Part shown: one piece after another, positions 36,321-49,100 of the stretch
How the letters are laid out: every line of letters begins with the position of its first letter
Position numbering within the stretch: position 1 is the first letter of the stretch
From: Aquila chrysaetos chrysaetos
Taxonomy: Eukaryota; Chordata; Aves; Accipitriformes; Accipitridae
Length of the DNA stretch: 64,000 nt
Direction: 5' to 3'
Assembly (NCBI RefSeq): GCF_900496995.4
Contig: NC_044009.1
Location: forward strand, 9,704,001 to 9,768,000
Position numbers and translations under genes: made by a program
The notes under the pieces: model-generated
What the model was told of the DNA's origin: nothing
Database searches by the model: none
Seen by the model: the letters and a program-made list of their open reading frames with translations, nothing else

Positions 36321-37354
36321 AGTACATACCAAAATTTCAAAGCTATTCAAGCAAGAAAAAGTTCATCACTACAGCGATACAGTGAAGTTTTCCTTCTCAT
36401 GCCTTTATTCAAGGCATCAACACCACCATTGCTCATAGTATCACTTTGCCAGGATATTGCTGCAAGTAATACTGAGTTCCAAGTCTATTGTGTAAGATAC
36501 ACAGTTATGTTACCATAGGGAAATCTCATAAGTCACCCACACCATTAATCTGCCATCCTGCTGCACTTAGTATCAAGGTATAAGCCTGTTCCTCCATTCA
36601 GGTTCATCCCTCCCTAGTCCAACCTTCCATACCAGGTCTTTTGGACACAGGCCTGGTGGAGAGTCTGGTGAGGTGGCCAAGAGGTCCCTCCCTCCAGTGT
36701 TCCAGACCACCTGAGTGCACAGGTCAGCCTCACCACTGTCCACAGGCATTTGCACTTCTACTCTTCAGCAAATCCCCCTGTTCTTTCTTCTCCGCCTGAT
36801 TTTACACTTATTCTCCCTTCCTCCTTTCCCTACACCCACCTTTTTGCCACTTCTGCTCCTTCTTTTCTCTTCCCAGATTTGCCCCATATAGACCAAGTAC
36901 TCCTACTGCCTTTTTCTCGTGGTCTCAGTTCTGTTACACCTGTATTCAGATTTGGTGTTTCTGACATGGTTACTTTTAAGTAACTTTGGCCCAGTAGTAT
37001 ATTATTGATATTGTCATCAAGATGAGAGTGGCCTTGCATTGCAGCACTTCCTTCTGACTGTACTGCTCACGCTTGTTACACTTTGTCTACATCACATATT
37101 TTCTGGACAGATTTTAGCTTAGCCTGCCTAATTCCAATTAAGCACAAGTCAGCGTGCATGCCAAAGCAGCAATATAAATCATTTTGTGCTCAAACCCTAC
37201 CTTTGCCCTTCCATAGCTTTCATCATACTGCTGGCTGCCATCAAAAGCTGTGGCTGGTTTTGAGGCCTGGTGTTGCAGCTTGACATCCTGCTCACACTAT
37301 TTGGGAATGCTAACAAACTTGTCTTCTCTTTCGGACATTATAAATCATAGTTTA

Positions 37355-37436
37355 AAAGATGAATCAACATACAGTGATGAGGAGTCACCATCAGGCTTTG
37401 AGGATGAGCTACTCATCAAATGCCTAGTAGACAGGT
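37355..37436 (+). other. Possible orphan exon with donor site
   Basis: An acidic, serine-rich frame (Asp-Glu-Ser-Thr-Tyr-Ser-Asp-Glu-Glu-Ser-Pro) ends ACAG followed by GTAAAT, a fair donor. No acceptor or partner exon was found and the peptide is not recognised. It may be chance. Confidence 0.25.
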
Positions 37437-37609
37437 AAATGCCTCTGTCTATTCAAATTCTTCAGACTTCTGGGTCTTTGTAAACCAAAGAGATCCAGAG
37501 ACTGTTAGGGCATGTGTATTCCTTACAAGACTCAAGAAAAAAAAAATTATTTTCTGTCCATTGAGTTAAAAAAATCTCTATGGATTTGTGTAGCCATCTG
37601 TGCCCTTCC

Positions 37610-39543
37610 AGCTGCTCAGGTTGTTAAAGAGGAAACTGCAGGCCAAATATGGGGTTGAGAAGAGTGGATTTCCTTGTGCTCTGCATCCCCAACACAGCTA
37701 CCACCAGCACCCTGGACTTGCCCCCCAGCTTGATGTGGAGTAGAGCCAACACATCAGCCATCCACTGGTGGAGGCTTCTCCATCCACCAGCTCCATGAGA
37801 AATCCCTTCCAGCTTCAGGTCAGCTGCTCTATCTGGGAGTTGGACAAGTTATCTCTGGTCCTGACATTTCTCTTCCTTGGGCCATTGAACATTCAGCCTT
37901 ATAAAACTGCCCCAGCTCCCACATGAAAAGCCCCACCCCTAAAGAGCTCTCCAAAATGTCTTTATTGAGCATGATTAGCAACTTCAGGTTATTGCCTGAT
38001 TGCTCATTTTCCTGTTTGTATTGGGCATTCAGCTAGAAAAGCTTCTCCCTGGCAATGTGATCCAAGTTGAATTTCAGCTATTTCAGGAAATAATGTTTTC
38101 CCACTGTGGAATGCAACCCTACCGTAGTAATAAATTACATCAAATCAGGGGTGAGATCATAGTGCTTTTGCTGTCTACACAGGTTCTGTATTTTCTCTGT
38201 CAGCTGAGATTTGTAATCTTCAGTGGCAACATCTCCCAGCTTTCTCATGCGGCACAGCACTTTCTCCACTCTGGCCAAGTTCTTCCAGAGCTCACTCTGC
38301 AACTGCAGTGTCTCCTGCTTGTCCTTTCCCATATGTGCTATTCCAGAACTGATGTCTGTGGTCAGTTTGCTTCCAGTCTTGACGTTTTTCACAATCATTG
38401 CCCACCAAGATCCTCAGATCATATGCCAGCTCGGCCATGCTCTCAATGCTCCCTCTCCTTTGGAATTACTGAGTGTGCCTGCTATTGTGTACTGGAGGCC
38501 TTTATCAAATCTTGCTTCATTTGTGCTACTAGTTTTTACGAGCAGACATGCCCTTGTCAAGCTCAGTGCAGGGGCAAACTCCTTCAGAAAACACTCCTCC
38601 AGTATTTTCTTGGTGGTCCCATCCGGGTCACTGATGATGAAGCAGTATTTGGTTGTTGAGCCTGACAGACTAGACATACTCTCTCACCACCTTCACTATG
38701 AACACTGTTGAGAAAACAAAACTGCACCAAGTGTGATCTGATCTGTCCACGAAGGTTCATAGCTGGAAGAGGCTCTGGGAGGAGCCTGGACTTCTCCTTC
38801 CTGTGAGGGAAGTGCCAGGAAATTTCTACCAGCTCATCCGCAATTTCCTGCAATGCATCACCCAACTCCATTTCCTAGTGGACAAAGAAATTTTGGTGGT
38901 GCTGGGAAGGACTGAGAACAGTGTTGAGGAGCTTGGACTTGGAGAAGCTGCAGTGCCCCATCTGCATGAAGGAGATGGTTGGCATGGACATGTGCACCCA
39001 GCTCTCCTCCTTGAACCCTCTGCCTTCTGGCAGGGGGTGCAGACTTCACCTCTTCACAGTGCCCCTCATGGCCCAGAGCAAGAGAGTTCACTGATAGGTG
39101 TCAAGGGGAGGGAGCAGCAGTGGGAGAGCAAACTGACACATGGCCATTTTGGAGATGAGCTCCTGCTGGAGGAAGCTGTCTGAGGAATGCAAACAGGGGG
39201 TGTGAGGAATCACTCCTATCCATCTCAACCAGAGAAAAGAGATCATCAGAAATGACCATGTCATCTCCATCCACACTTGTTTGTATGCTAGCACTTCTTC
39301 CATTTCTCAGGCTCATGCTTCTGGCCATGCCATGCAGACCCACAGAAGATGCCATGGTAAACCTCCTTGGGTCTGAGGCATCTGGTCATTCATACTTTGC
39401 TTAGTGATCTCAAGGACGTCTGTCAACTGCAGCTTCCTGGTCTGGTGCATCTCCAATTCTAGCATTGACAGCAGAGACAGAAGTCTTTCTTCTGTCTGGA
39501 ATAAACAAGCACATAAGCAAATCTGAACGTCATTACCATTCAC
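37610..39543 (-). pseudogene. Very large inducible GTPase (GVIN/URGCP-type) pseudogene
   Basis: Minus-strand blocks in family order: 39543-39313 (Lys-Leu-Gln-Leu-Thr-Asp-Val-Leu-Glu-Ile), 39200-39088 (Ser-Asp-Ser-Phe-Leu-Gln-Gln-Glu...Cys-Gln-Phe-Ala-Leu-Pro-Leu-Leu), about 38990-38590 (His-Cys-Ser-Phe-Ser-Lys-Ser-Lys-Leu-Leu-Asn), 38677-38135 (two helical blocks), then about 37760-37610 with the GTP-binding P-loop region. Known: these interferon-induced giant GTPases are usually encoded by one huge exon, which explains the lack of introns. Broken: frame changes between most blocks, in-frame stops, P-loop Gly-x4-Gly-Lys-Ser reads Gly-Met-Gln-Ser-Thr-Arg-Lys-Ser, and the sequence ends just after the P-loop. 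No function expected. Confidence 0.8.
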
Positions 39544-40099
39544 TTGATGTTATGGTGTAAAAGGAGTCACAGTTCCTGAAGAGAAGTAACAAACCCAGGA
39601 AATAAATAGGTCCTGAGAGCAATCCTGGAAGAACAGTCTCTAGGGGACAGACTGAGGAGACCTCCGTAAGATTAGTCCTCGAACAGTGGAGGTGCTCAAA
39701 GGTGTTGCTGTACTTCATTTTACATGTTCTTTAGGTCCTGGCATGCTCTTACTCAGTCTGGTGTTGGCTAGGCTTGGTGTACATCAGAGGAAAATGACGA
39801 GGAGACCCTGTTATTGGTGCTGTCAAGTCATGTTACTCATAGCCAAGCTCACCCTAGCTGTCTCAAAGCTGGAGCCATCTAAGCCTCCTTGTAGTGTAAG
39901 TCCTAGTTGTTGATTCTGACAGCCTGGTGCAAAAATTGGGAATGCTGCATGTTCCCAGAATATGTCCTAGTCTTACCCTTGCTGAAAGGTGGCCATGAAG
40001 CATGGAGGGGCAGGAGAAACTCTTTATCAGCTCTGATATCAATTACTAAGTACCTGCAACACATTCTTTCTGGGAGGGATGGCAGCCTTCTTGCACCTA

Positions 40100-40410
40100 T
40101 CATAGAGTGTTCAGTCCCAGGGATACCAGCAGGGCTTGTAGACCACCACACACAGGTGCATGCCCATTCGATGGGACACTGTCAGTGCTTGGTGAACAAC
40201 ACTAAGAGCAGTGCCCCCATGAGCAGTGTACTGTTGAGGCTTCTGGGCCACTGCCTACAGCACTGAGTCCACTCTCCATGTACCGTTGGGGCTCCGAGAC
40301 TCTTGCACACATCAAAGTGCTCAGTCCAAGGCATAATGGCAGAGCTTGTAGAACATCACATACACCAGAGCACTCAGTCCCAGGATTCTGGCAGGGCTTG
40401 CAGATGAAGG
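40100..40410 (+). repeat. Degenerate repeats of a cagtcccagg-(n)-ggcagggcttg unit
   Basis: cagtcccagggataccagca...ggcttgtagacc at 40111, cagtccaaggcataatggcagagcttgtagaac at 40323 and cagtcccaggattctggcagggcttgcag at 40377 are related blocks separated by unequal spacers. Origin unknown. Confidence 0.5.
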
Positions 40411-40904
40411 AACTGAGCAGCACAAGAGCTGAGCCAAGCACCCCTCTCTCTGGTGCTCCCTCCAGGAGGCCCCTCTTAATTCCACTGCAAGAGCTGGTGA
40501 GAGAAGTATCAGCTTGTCCTTCTCTGACTGTCTTCTCTTCCCCTCCCTCCTCCTACAACTCTTCTTTCCTTCCCTTTAGAAAGAGTCTGAAAGCACAACT
40601 CCAACTAGGAACATAATACACAGTGTTATGGTACAGTTAATAACACTTTCCATAAAACGGACCGTATTGTCCATTTTTCAGGGCAAAGGGGAAAAGGAAG
40701 CACTGTGGAGCCGGTTTCACCATGCTTGTGAGTAGCCAGACAGCTAGAAAGGCAGGTTCAACCCCAGCTTTAGTGGAAGTTAAGAAACAGCTTGGTTGTA
40801 TTTCATGGTAGGGTGGAGTTTGCAAGAGGTTTCCTGAAAATAAACTCTCCCTGTGTTATTGCTCAGCAGCATCCTGCTACTGTGGGGAGCTCTGAACCAC
40901 CACC

Positions 40905-41385
40905 CCAGGCAACAGCTACAGTTGGGAACCTGATGAAATAAAGCTCATCGCTAAGAGCCGGTGGTAAGGGAAACTGTCCCATGAGGGCCTCCTGCATCAT
41001 GAGTCCTGTTATTCCAGACAATCACATAACAGAACTGCTTCTCTCAACCAAGTTCCACACAGCAACCCACTGGTTTCATGCCACTTTACATGAAAAAGTT
41101 GTTCCAAAGTCATCTAACCATTAGGCAAGAGCCTTCTAACTTGCCAACAGATATGTCTTCATACTTGTTTGCACCTGCACATTCTGGGGTCCCCTCCTAC
41201 CAGTTCCTTTTGCTGCATTCTCAGTTATCCCTAGTGGTCTGTGGTCCACAATCCAGCATTCATTTCACAAAGCTAAACATTCCAACAGACAAGACGACCT
41301 TCTTTTCATTAGTTGGATCACTGTTCCCTGTTACAGGTTAACAGGTCTTCTCATTCATTCTTACTTGCCTTCAACTCTTCCACTA
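40905..41385 (+). repeat. Dispersed repeat A (left copy)
   Basis: Shares long blocks with the reverse complement of 58600-59085: gagggcctcctgcatcatga, cagaactgcttctct, ctagtggtct, attcatttcac and taaacattccaaca, with moderate divergence and indels. Contains gatgaaataaagctcat (polyadenylation-like). Followed within about 15 bases by an LTR fragment. Family not identified. Confidence 0.65.
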
Positions 41386-41394
41386 AGGGTCTAT

Positions 41395-41796
41395 GGGATG
41401 CCGCAGGACAACCGCGATAACGCCAGCACTCCATCCCTTCTGACACATCTTTGAAAGGCTCCCAGCGTCTGGTGTCACAGATCAGCACCTTGAGCAAGAC
41501 TGACTCCAGGTATGCCTGGGTCAATAGACAAGCAGCAAGAATGCTGCAGAAATAGAGTGGCTTTGCAAAGTTTGACCATGATTAGCAACTGGTAGCATGG
41601 GTGTTAGTGCTTAGTCCGATTGTGTTGTTCCTCATCATTTGAAGTGTATAAGAGCCCTATGTAAAAGAACATTTGGGGTGCCCCAGCTTGGCTGGGACAC
41701 CTCATGCCCATGAATAAGTATTTACCCTTGTAATTCTACAATTTGCATCCTAGCCTCTCCCATCAGTCGACACAGGCAGTTGCAAATTTTTGCAAC
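41395..41796 (+). repeat. LTR fragment related to the 55542-56213 LTR
   Basis: Matches the reverse complement of 55550-55970, including gcaagactgactccagg, gcagaaatagag, ctttgcaaagtttgaccatg and the R-like aagtatttacccttgtaat. The U3 start is missing (5' truncated). Ends near the U5 end ...gcaaatttttgcaac. Confidence 0.75.
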
Positions 41797-41799
41797 TTG

Positions 41800-42786
41800 G
41801 CAGGCGTTTCCTTCAGCAGACAGGATGGAGCTGCAGAGCCCCCGCTGACCCCTCTCCCCTGGACGACACCACGATGCCCCCGCAGCCAAGGACCAAGCCT
41901 GGGGCTGCCCCCATCGCTGCCAGCCCTTCTCTGGGCGCCCCATGCCCCCCGCCCGCCTGCCCCACTGCCCGGGGGGCGACAGCCTGGCTTTCCCCAGTGG
42001 TTGGGGTTGCCCGCAGCCCCAGCCCCAGTGGGGCCTTACCTGCCGTGGGGGGCTGAGCTGGCTGCCGGGGCCAGGAGCCACCCGGGAGCCCCCCACTGAG
42101 TGCAGGGGGTCAGGTCCCACCCTGCCCAGACAAACACCCAAAGGTGGGTGCAGCTGCAACCCTGAAGTCCCCGCATGGGGAGCAATGGGCACTACAGGGC
42201 AGGAGGGGAGGCCGAAGGGGCTGGGCAGCCCTGGAGTGGGCAGGGGCCATGGCTGCAGCGCTGGGGCAGGGCAGAGATCGCAGTGAGCATTGCACCGATA
42301 TTTGACAGGGACACTGAGCGGCAGCGCTGGGGCTCAGCGGGTGGCACCGCTGCCAGTCCTGGAAAGAGAGGCTCGGTGGCTTGGCTCCAAGCCTCGTCCC
42401 CACTCCACGGGCCCAGTGGAGAATGGCTGAAGCTGGTCACAGCGCCTGCCCCCCGCACAAGGCCAAGCCAGGTTTTGGGGATGGAGGAAGGGTTTTGCAC
42501 TGGCTGGCACAGAGGGCAGGTACCGGCAGTGGGGATCTTCAGCAGAGGGATGTGCCGCACCGCTGCCCGGACATCTGTTACCAATATGCAGCCATGTTTG
42601 TGTTCCTTCACTCCACCGCCATCCATTATATATGGCCAGGATGGATTAGCGGGGCTCGGTTACACATGAGAAATTCCATCGAGGAGCTGGAATACAATCA
42701 AGAAGCAGCAGATCACAGCCTTTAAACGCTGGTTGCCCGGTGAGGATCCATTACAGATTCCGCCTCTCAATCCCTCCTCGGTCCCG
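41800..42786. other. GC-rich unannotated segment
   Basis: High G+C with runs of CCC and GGG, especially 41820-42480. Several open stretches exist on both strands but none shows a domain, start context or splice pattern I can support. It ends at the visible limit of the inverted-duplication arm. Confidence 0.4.
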
Positions 42787-44037
42787 GCATGGGCTGACGG
42801 CTGGCACAGAGCAGCTCTCATGGGCACATGAGCCGACACCACCCTGCAATACAGCCACAGTGCCAGAGCAGGTTACACTGTGCCGGCGGCAGCGCAGCAC
42901 CCTGCAATATTGATGGGGACGTAGTACAAAACATGGAAACATGGCCCGGTGGCGGAGGCACCATGTGTCTCAGGTTAAGCAGACAGAAGTTGTGAGCTGT
43001 GACACGAGCCATGCGCGAGCCCGCTCCCATCTCCTTGCCAGCATGGCGGGCAAGGGCCAGAGCTCTGCCAGCTGCTGGGCCAAGGGGGGATTTTGCCAAA
43101 AGCCCTGCGAGGGTTGGATCCTCCTCTAGGTACCAGAAAGCCTCTCGCAAATATCCTGCCTCCTGCTCCCCTGGAGTGCCGGGGAAGGACAGAAAGGGCC
43201 ACCTGGGTGCCCGGCGTGGCCTGGGACCTCTGACGGGAGGATGCTGCTCACAGGGAGCCTTGGGAAGTGGCAAAGAGCCACCTCCTGCTTGCCAGCTTTT
43301 TTTGATCTAAATCTCCGTGAGATTTATGTCTTTGCATCCGTCTCCAGGGCAGAAGGCACTGAGAGGCCGTGGTCTCCCTGAGCAGCCTCACCCCATGCTC
43401 AGCTGGCCTTGATGGGGCAGACGCGGCCCCCAGAACTCTCAACACTGACGTTTGGGTCCACTCACTGGGAAGCAAGGTCTGCCAAGGCGGCAGGCAGGTG
43501 TGGGCAGCAGCTCAGCCCCAACGCCAGGAGCTCCCCAGCCACCTGGTCTGCAGGAAGGGATGGAGCAGGGCGGCAGCGAGGGCCCAGCACCCTTCGGGGC
43601 ACACTGCCACTGCACAGATCTTGGGGACGACCCGGACTGGGGGGGTGGACCTCCGGGGTTTCCCTGAAGAAGAGACTCCTGAAATACAAGGCACATCCCA
43701 GCTGGGGCTGCTTCTCCCATGCCCAGACAGCCTCCCCACGGGATCACAGCCCTCCACAGCATGGGGTGTGTGGGACCAGGAGAGGAGAGGAGGGTCTCCT
43801 CCAAACCTCTTTCCTCACCCCAGCCTTCAGGAGAGCAGGCACTGGCCCCTTCGGGGATCTGCTTGGAAGGGTCCCAGGGGACTCCCCCCTTCCCCTTCCC
43901 CTTTCCCTTCCATTTCCAGGGGTGCATCCCCCTCCCCACTTCCAGGGCCATATCCCTCCCACTCCCCCAGTTCTGCAGCAACGAGCAAAGCAGCACGGAA
44001 GAAACCAGGCATGGCCCCTCTCGGCATCCCCAGTAGC

Positions 44038-44043
44038 TTTATT
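44038..44043 (-). terminator. Polyadenylation signal abutting RING ORF stop (left)
   Basis: Mirror of 62743-62748: plus strand tttatt directly below the complement of TGA. Confidence 0.6.
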
Positions 44044-44556
44044 TCAGAGGGACCCCGGGGGCGAGGCGGTGCGTGTGGTCCCCTGAGCCCGGCTCTTCCT
44101 CCTGCACCCTCCACAGCCATGATGGGTCTTCACTGACTGCCGGCAAGTAGCAGAGCCGGCTGCGCCCATTGCTGTCCCGCTGCCCAGACAGGCTCTGGAC
44201 ACACTGGTGGGGCATGGGGGGCTGCAATCCCCACGTGCAGCAGAGAATCTCCAGCGCTGGGGACCTCCGGGGCCCCGCTGCTGCTGCTGACGCCCCTGCC
44301 GCTGCAGCCCCGGCCCCGCATACAGATGGAAATGGCCGCGGGGATGGAGGACCACCCCAGCATGGTCATCCTTCACCGGCAGGCAGTGGATGACCACGAT
44401 GGGCTGCCGGCAGAGCGGGCAGGTGGCAGCGACGGCAGTGGCAGCCCAGCGCTGGATGCAGGCATGGCAGAATGCATGCCAGCACAGGTCCATGCCAGCG
44501 GGGTCTTCAAGGGGACCCAAGCAGATGGGGCAGGTGTCCTCCTGCCGGGACCTCAT
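44044..44556 (-). CDS. Topors-type RING-finger ORF, left-arm copy
   Basis: 170 codons, single exon. Residues about 9-48 form a C3HC4 RING: Cys-Pro-Ile-Cys-Leu, Asp-Leu-Cys-Trp-His-Ala-Phe-Cys-His-Ala-Cys-Ile-Gln-Arg-Trp, Cys-Pro-Leu-Cys-Arg-Gln-Pro. The next residues (Val-Ile-His-Cys-Leu-Pro-Val-Lys-Asp-Asp) resemble the segment after the RING in Topors. Known: Topors is a RING E3 ligase for ubiquitin and SUMO. The remaining 100 residues are low-complexity Gln/Gly/Arg/Ser-rich and not recognised, and the large C-terminal part of Topors is absent. AATAAA (44043-44038) follows the stop directly. Start is the first Met before the RING. Upstream coding exons cannot be excluded. Intact in both arms, so probably not a decayed relic, but expression is unproven. 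Confidence 0.65.
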   Translation of the reverse strand: MRSRQEDTCPICLGPLEDPAGMDLCWHAFCHACIQRWAATAVAATCPLCRQPIVVIHCLPVKDDHAGVVLHPRGHFHLYAGPGLQRQGRQQQQRGPGGPQRWRFSAARGDCSPPCPTSVSRACLGSGTAMGAAGSATCRQSVKTHHGCGGCRRKSRAQGTTRTASPPGSL

Positions 44557-44995
44557 GGCGGGTCCTGGCGCCGGCGGCTCATGCCTGGGCCCTCCGGCGC
44601 TGCTGCTGCCAGGACTCGGTGTCCTGTCAGCTGCTGCTGGGACTTGATGGGTGCCACTGGTGGGATTCGGTGGCTCCTTGGCTGCTGGCAGGTCACGTCT
44701 GGTGTGCTGTTGGCAGGACTCAATGGCTCAGGTGCTGCCCACAGGACTCGACGTCTCGTGTGCCGCTGGCAGTACGTGACGCTGGCATGTATCATTGCCC
44801 ACCACAAGTGATGTCATGGCGTGACTGTGACTCTCTGGTGACATCACTAGGTGCTCAGGGGCACACCCAGGAGCTCTCCCAGCCTGAGACACAACCTGTG
44901 ATGCAAAACCCATCTGGCAGCATGCTTCACACCTCTGCATTTGCTCAGGCCCCTTTCAGGCGGTCCCTGTTGTTGTTGGTTGTTGCGCCAGCATC

Positions 44996-45650
44996 ACACA
45001 CTCACAGAGTGGCTGGAGTTGTCAGGGACGTCCAGAGCTCATCTTGTCCAAGCCCCTGCTGAAGGAGGGCCACCCTGAGCTGGATGGACCCTGGGCACCA
45101 CTGAAAAGAGCCAGGCTCCATCTTCTTTGCGCTCTCTCTTCAGATATTGATATATATGGAGAAGATCCCCCCAGCCTCCTCTTCTCCAGGCTGCACACTC
45201 CCATCTCTCAGTCGCTCCTCATGCTCCAGTCCCTTCCCCATCTTGGTGGCCCTTCGCTGGACTCTATCCAGTCCGTCCCTGTCTCTCTTGTGCTGGGGAG
45301 CCCAGCAATGGACACAGCACTCCAGCAGTGGCCTCACCAGTGCTGATCCCCTCCCTCGACCTGCTTGGCAGTGCTCCTCCTTGTGCAGCCCAGGACACCG
45401 CTGGCCTCCTTTGCTGCCTCAACTTCAACGTGGTGTCCATCAGGACCTTCTCTGCAGAGCCGCTTTCCAGCTGGGTGCCCCCAGCATGTCCTGGTGCTTG
45501 GGGCTGTTCCTCCCCAGGGGCAGGATTTTGCGTGTCCCTTGGTTGAACTTCGGGAGGTTCCTGTCAGCCCATTTCTCCAGCTGTCAAGGTCCCTCTGGGT
45601 GGCAGCGTGATCACCTGGTGTCTCAGCCACTCCTCCCAGTTCTGTATAGA
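44996..45650 (-). mobile_element. CR1 LINE 3' fragment, left arm, uninterrupted
   Basis: The minus strand encodes CR1 RT C-terminal motifs: Val-Leu-Gly-Cys-Thr-Arg-Arg-Ser, then [14 protein letters not shown] and Arg-Val-Gln-Arg-Arg-Ala-Thr-Lys-Met, ending in a CR1-like 3' UTR (cttggacaagatgagctctg) and gtgtgtgatg. Frames are decayed. This copy holds the empty site for the LTR found in the right arm. Confidence 0.85.
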
Positions 45651-46148
45651 ACTGTGACTGATTTTGTTGGTTTGGTTTCTACATTTTGACTATCAAATAA
45701 AAGCAGAGGAAGGAAATCAAGGGAACGAGGGGTTGCATACCTCTCATTTCTTTAATTTGCAAAACCTGCTTAGCGTTTTACTTCTAGTTGCTCCTGCAGA
45801 GCAGCCAGTGCGAGACTGCTGAAAGCTGGGAGCCTCCCCTGGGTGCGTGACTATGCCCTTGCAGGAGCACTGCTCCTGAAATCACAGAGCCTGCCTTAGT
45901 TGAGAGAAGAAAGTAAGAGGGACTGGGAAGAGATTTCTATTTTCTTTTACAAATGGTGCTTGGGGAGCATATTTCCCCACGCTGCTGGAGAACCCACAGT
46001 GTGATAAAGGAGGCCAGGAGGGAGCCAGTCAGGGTATTCCCCCCAGGGAAGAGAAGCAATGTCTGGATGAGGAATGACCCCACCAACCCAGCAGTCAGGG
46101 CACTGGCTGCAGCCCCAGCCCTTTTGGTCCCCACTCTCTGCCAAAGGC

Positions 46149-49100
46149 AGAGTTACTTTTTTGGTTGGGAAAACAGTTCATTGTCCTGCTCTGCCCACTT
46201 TGATAAGGAAGTCACAGGTGACTTCTTCCTCATTTTTTCTGCTCAACAGCTGATAACACCTGTCAAACCAAATCATGTGCTTTTGGGCGGTTCCTCTGTC
46301 TGAACAACATTCACTGTTAGAAAAAGCACACGGGAGGCTATATCTGAAATTCTCATCCACATCTTGACACAGAATGCAGTACCTAGTCCTTTTTCACTTT
46401 GGCTTGAAGCCCTCGGTTCACCTGTCACAATCTGAGCATTAGTCCTCGTGTTTCTCTTTCTCTTGCTGATTCCGCAGAATCTGTTTTGTTGCTTGCATAC
46501 TTCACTGTGAAATTCAAAAGCAAGTATTGTGTTGCTGTACTTTCCAGCCTGACTGACAGTCCCAGAGAGAGAGAGTACAAGGGTGTGCTGCTGCTGGTAC
46601 AGCTGGCCCACGCTGGCAGCAGATGTCAACTTTGCTTGCTGCATGTGACACAACCCACACAGTGTTGAGGGCTCTTGTAACACCCTAAACTCCCCAGTGA
46701 AAGTCTACCGGGGGCCGCACCCTCCTTGCACTTGCTTGTGCCCATATGATCCTAGCTACAAGACTAGGGAGGGTCACTTGACCAGGCTTCTGCCTGCTTT
46801 GGGGTTGAGTACATGCTTGGAGAACTTGTGGCATGAAACTTCTCCTTCCCAAAGCACAGAAGGGAAATAAGACACAAGTACAGAAGAGGTAGGAGGCATT
46901 TTTTGCATGCCCAGTTGCCTCCAAATTCCTGGATAATCATATTTGTTTATGGGAAATTTGCTCTTCTTACATCAACTTTGGCAGTAGCTGAGGTAATGGG
47001 AAGACAGCAAAAAGAATAGAAGTGACATTAGGATCTGGAATTGCTCTTTCATTAGCAATTGTACTTTCTTACACAGCACTATGAGTTCATGCCATGCATT
47101 AAAGAGCATGGCATCTCTGCCATTAGCACGAGCTCATACTGCGCTGATTGCTGGACTTAAAGCTATGTTCATGAGTACTGTTACTTGCTATTTAACACAA
47201 CAGGTGAAGAGGCAAGATTTTCTATACTGGTCTTGAAGCACCTCTCTGCCTTATTTGAAGAAACTGTCAATGGTACAAATACAGAGAAATCTTCATCAAG
47301 ATCATACTTGCTAGGTGATGTACATTAACTGACCACAGAAACAGAGCAGATTAGAGAAAAAAAGCACCTATCTTAGCATCCTATCTCCAACAGTGGCCAA
47401 TACGAGACACTTAAGGGACAGCTTAATAACAAAGCGGTATTCCCCTGCTGTGATATTCTCCTGCCAGCTTTCAGCAATCGCTGGTAGATCAGAGCCTGCC
47501 TCAAGTAATTAAATATTAACCAGATTGTTTTCCTGGGAAACTGAGACACCCGGAAACGTAACGTATCTTCTCCAACGGCTTGCAAAGGAAACTGAGAATC
47601 ACATCCAGTGCCTTAGAGAAAGTAACAGTCTGTGAAACCTTGCACTTTCCTTTAAAGAAATCCACAAGGAGAGTCGCCGTGCTGGTTGTTTTGGAGCAGA
47701 CAGTATCTGTGTCATAGGAAAGGGATGTGCTAATGTTAAGCCAAAGAAACCTATCACTACTCTGTAGGGCCAAACCTACTCTGTGTTTCTCTATCACTTC
47801 GCACAGTAGGTTCCCAACATGGTTAACTGCTAGGATTGGCTTCTAATGGGCAAGATTTCTCAGGAGTCATTTGGAGAATTGTCAGGGAAGGGCTTGCCTC
47901 ATTTATCAATTTTCTAGATTAACCATTCCCAGTGGACGCAATACAGGGTAAAGAATGGGGACAACTCTAAATAAGAGGACGCAAATATTTCAGAGTGGTT
48001 GGAGAGCTCTGACTACTAAAGAAGAGTAGCTGGGGCCTTAAGAACTTTCAGCTTTACCAAAGATCAAACAAGATGAACTTTAATCTGAAAAGCTGTATAA
48101 AACTATCTGTCCCACCATCTGAGTCTCTATTGATTCCCTCCAGACTTTTCAAAACTTTGATATTGCAGGCTCTTTCTTCTCCAGCTGCACACACATAAAC
48201 CTCCAGCTGTGTTAGTCTCTAATTTTGACTTGGGTAAGAAAAGGTGAACATCATTATTTATCCCTGAATGAAATAGGTATATATTTTCTCTACAAAGCTG
48301 GACTTCTCTACCTGGCAATGGAAAATGAAAAAAAAAAAAAAAAAAACCAAAACCAAAACCCAAACCAACCACATCGGGTTCTTTGTTTCAGGCCACCTAA
48401 CACATTTTTCATTTTGATTCCATTCTATGAGCCTACACACCCTCACGCACATGTGTGCACACCCGCTCCCTCTTTTTATCCAACTGTCACGATCCAGTGT
48501 TGCAAGACACTGACCTTCCACTGTATCCAAGGTCTGCTCTTTCCTGTTCACTGCCTTTGTTGATCTGCCATCATAGCCAGCATAAATTCTCTCTTCTTTT
48601 GAGAAGATCCATCATCAAAGAATTAATGCTGTCACACATCATTCTCATGAATTGGTAAGAGTGAGGTCTGTGCATGACAGACTCCAGAAGTTCCTGCAAG
48701 ATGCAGATGAAGTGAATACTCCAGTTAAGATAGTACCACATAAATTAGCAGATCAGCTTTTACTCAAAAGCTTTTATTTCAGCTTTTATTCAGTTATTGC
48801 AGCCTGTTTGAGAGAGGTTTTATCAACTGGAACACTGCACTGAGGTTGGGTGCTGTGCACTGCCAGTTTCTAACCCTGTCTCCACAAAAAAGGATTTTTT
48901 TCTTTATGGAGCCACATGTGTCTGCCAGGCCACTCACCACAGCCCTGAAGGGGCTGAGTATTACCAGCGTGGTTGGATCCTGGTAACTGGACAGACTGAG
49001 ACTGAGAAAACAAGACACAGCAACGGTTGGAAACTTATCACAGATAACAGGAGTGTGGATAGGAAACACAAAGCTCTTCTTTATAAACAAGCATAAACCC

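Larger units (their letters stand above)
42787..46148 (-). repeat. Left arm of inverted duplication (3,362 bp visible)
   Basis: Reverse complement of 60186-64000 apart from a 451-bp LTR-plus-target-duplication in the right arm, two net single-base indels (near 43887 and 44961) and a few substitutions I noticed (near 43926, 44731, 45461, 46030). Inner border is ccaaaggc at 46141-46148. The outer end cannot be seen because the right arm reaches the window end. Confidence 0.95.

Noticed and set aside
43369-44136. 255-codon plus-strand ORF and its mirror at 62650-63418
   Set aside because: Lies antisense to the RING ORF and its 3' flank in G/C-rich DNA; Pro/Ser/Gly-rich with no domain.
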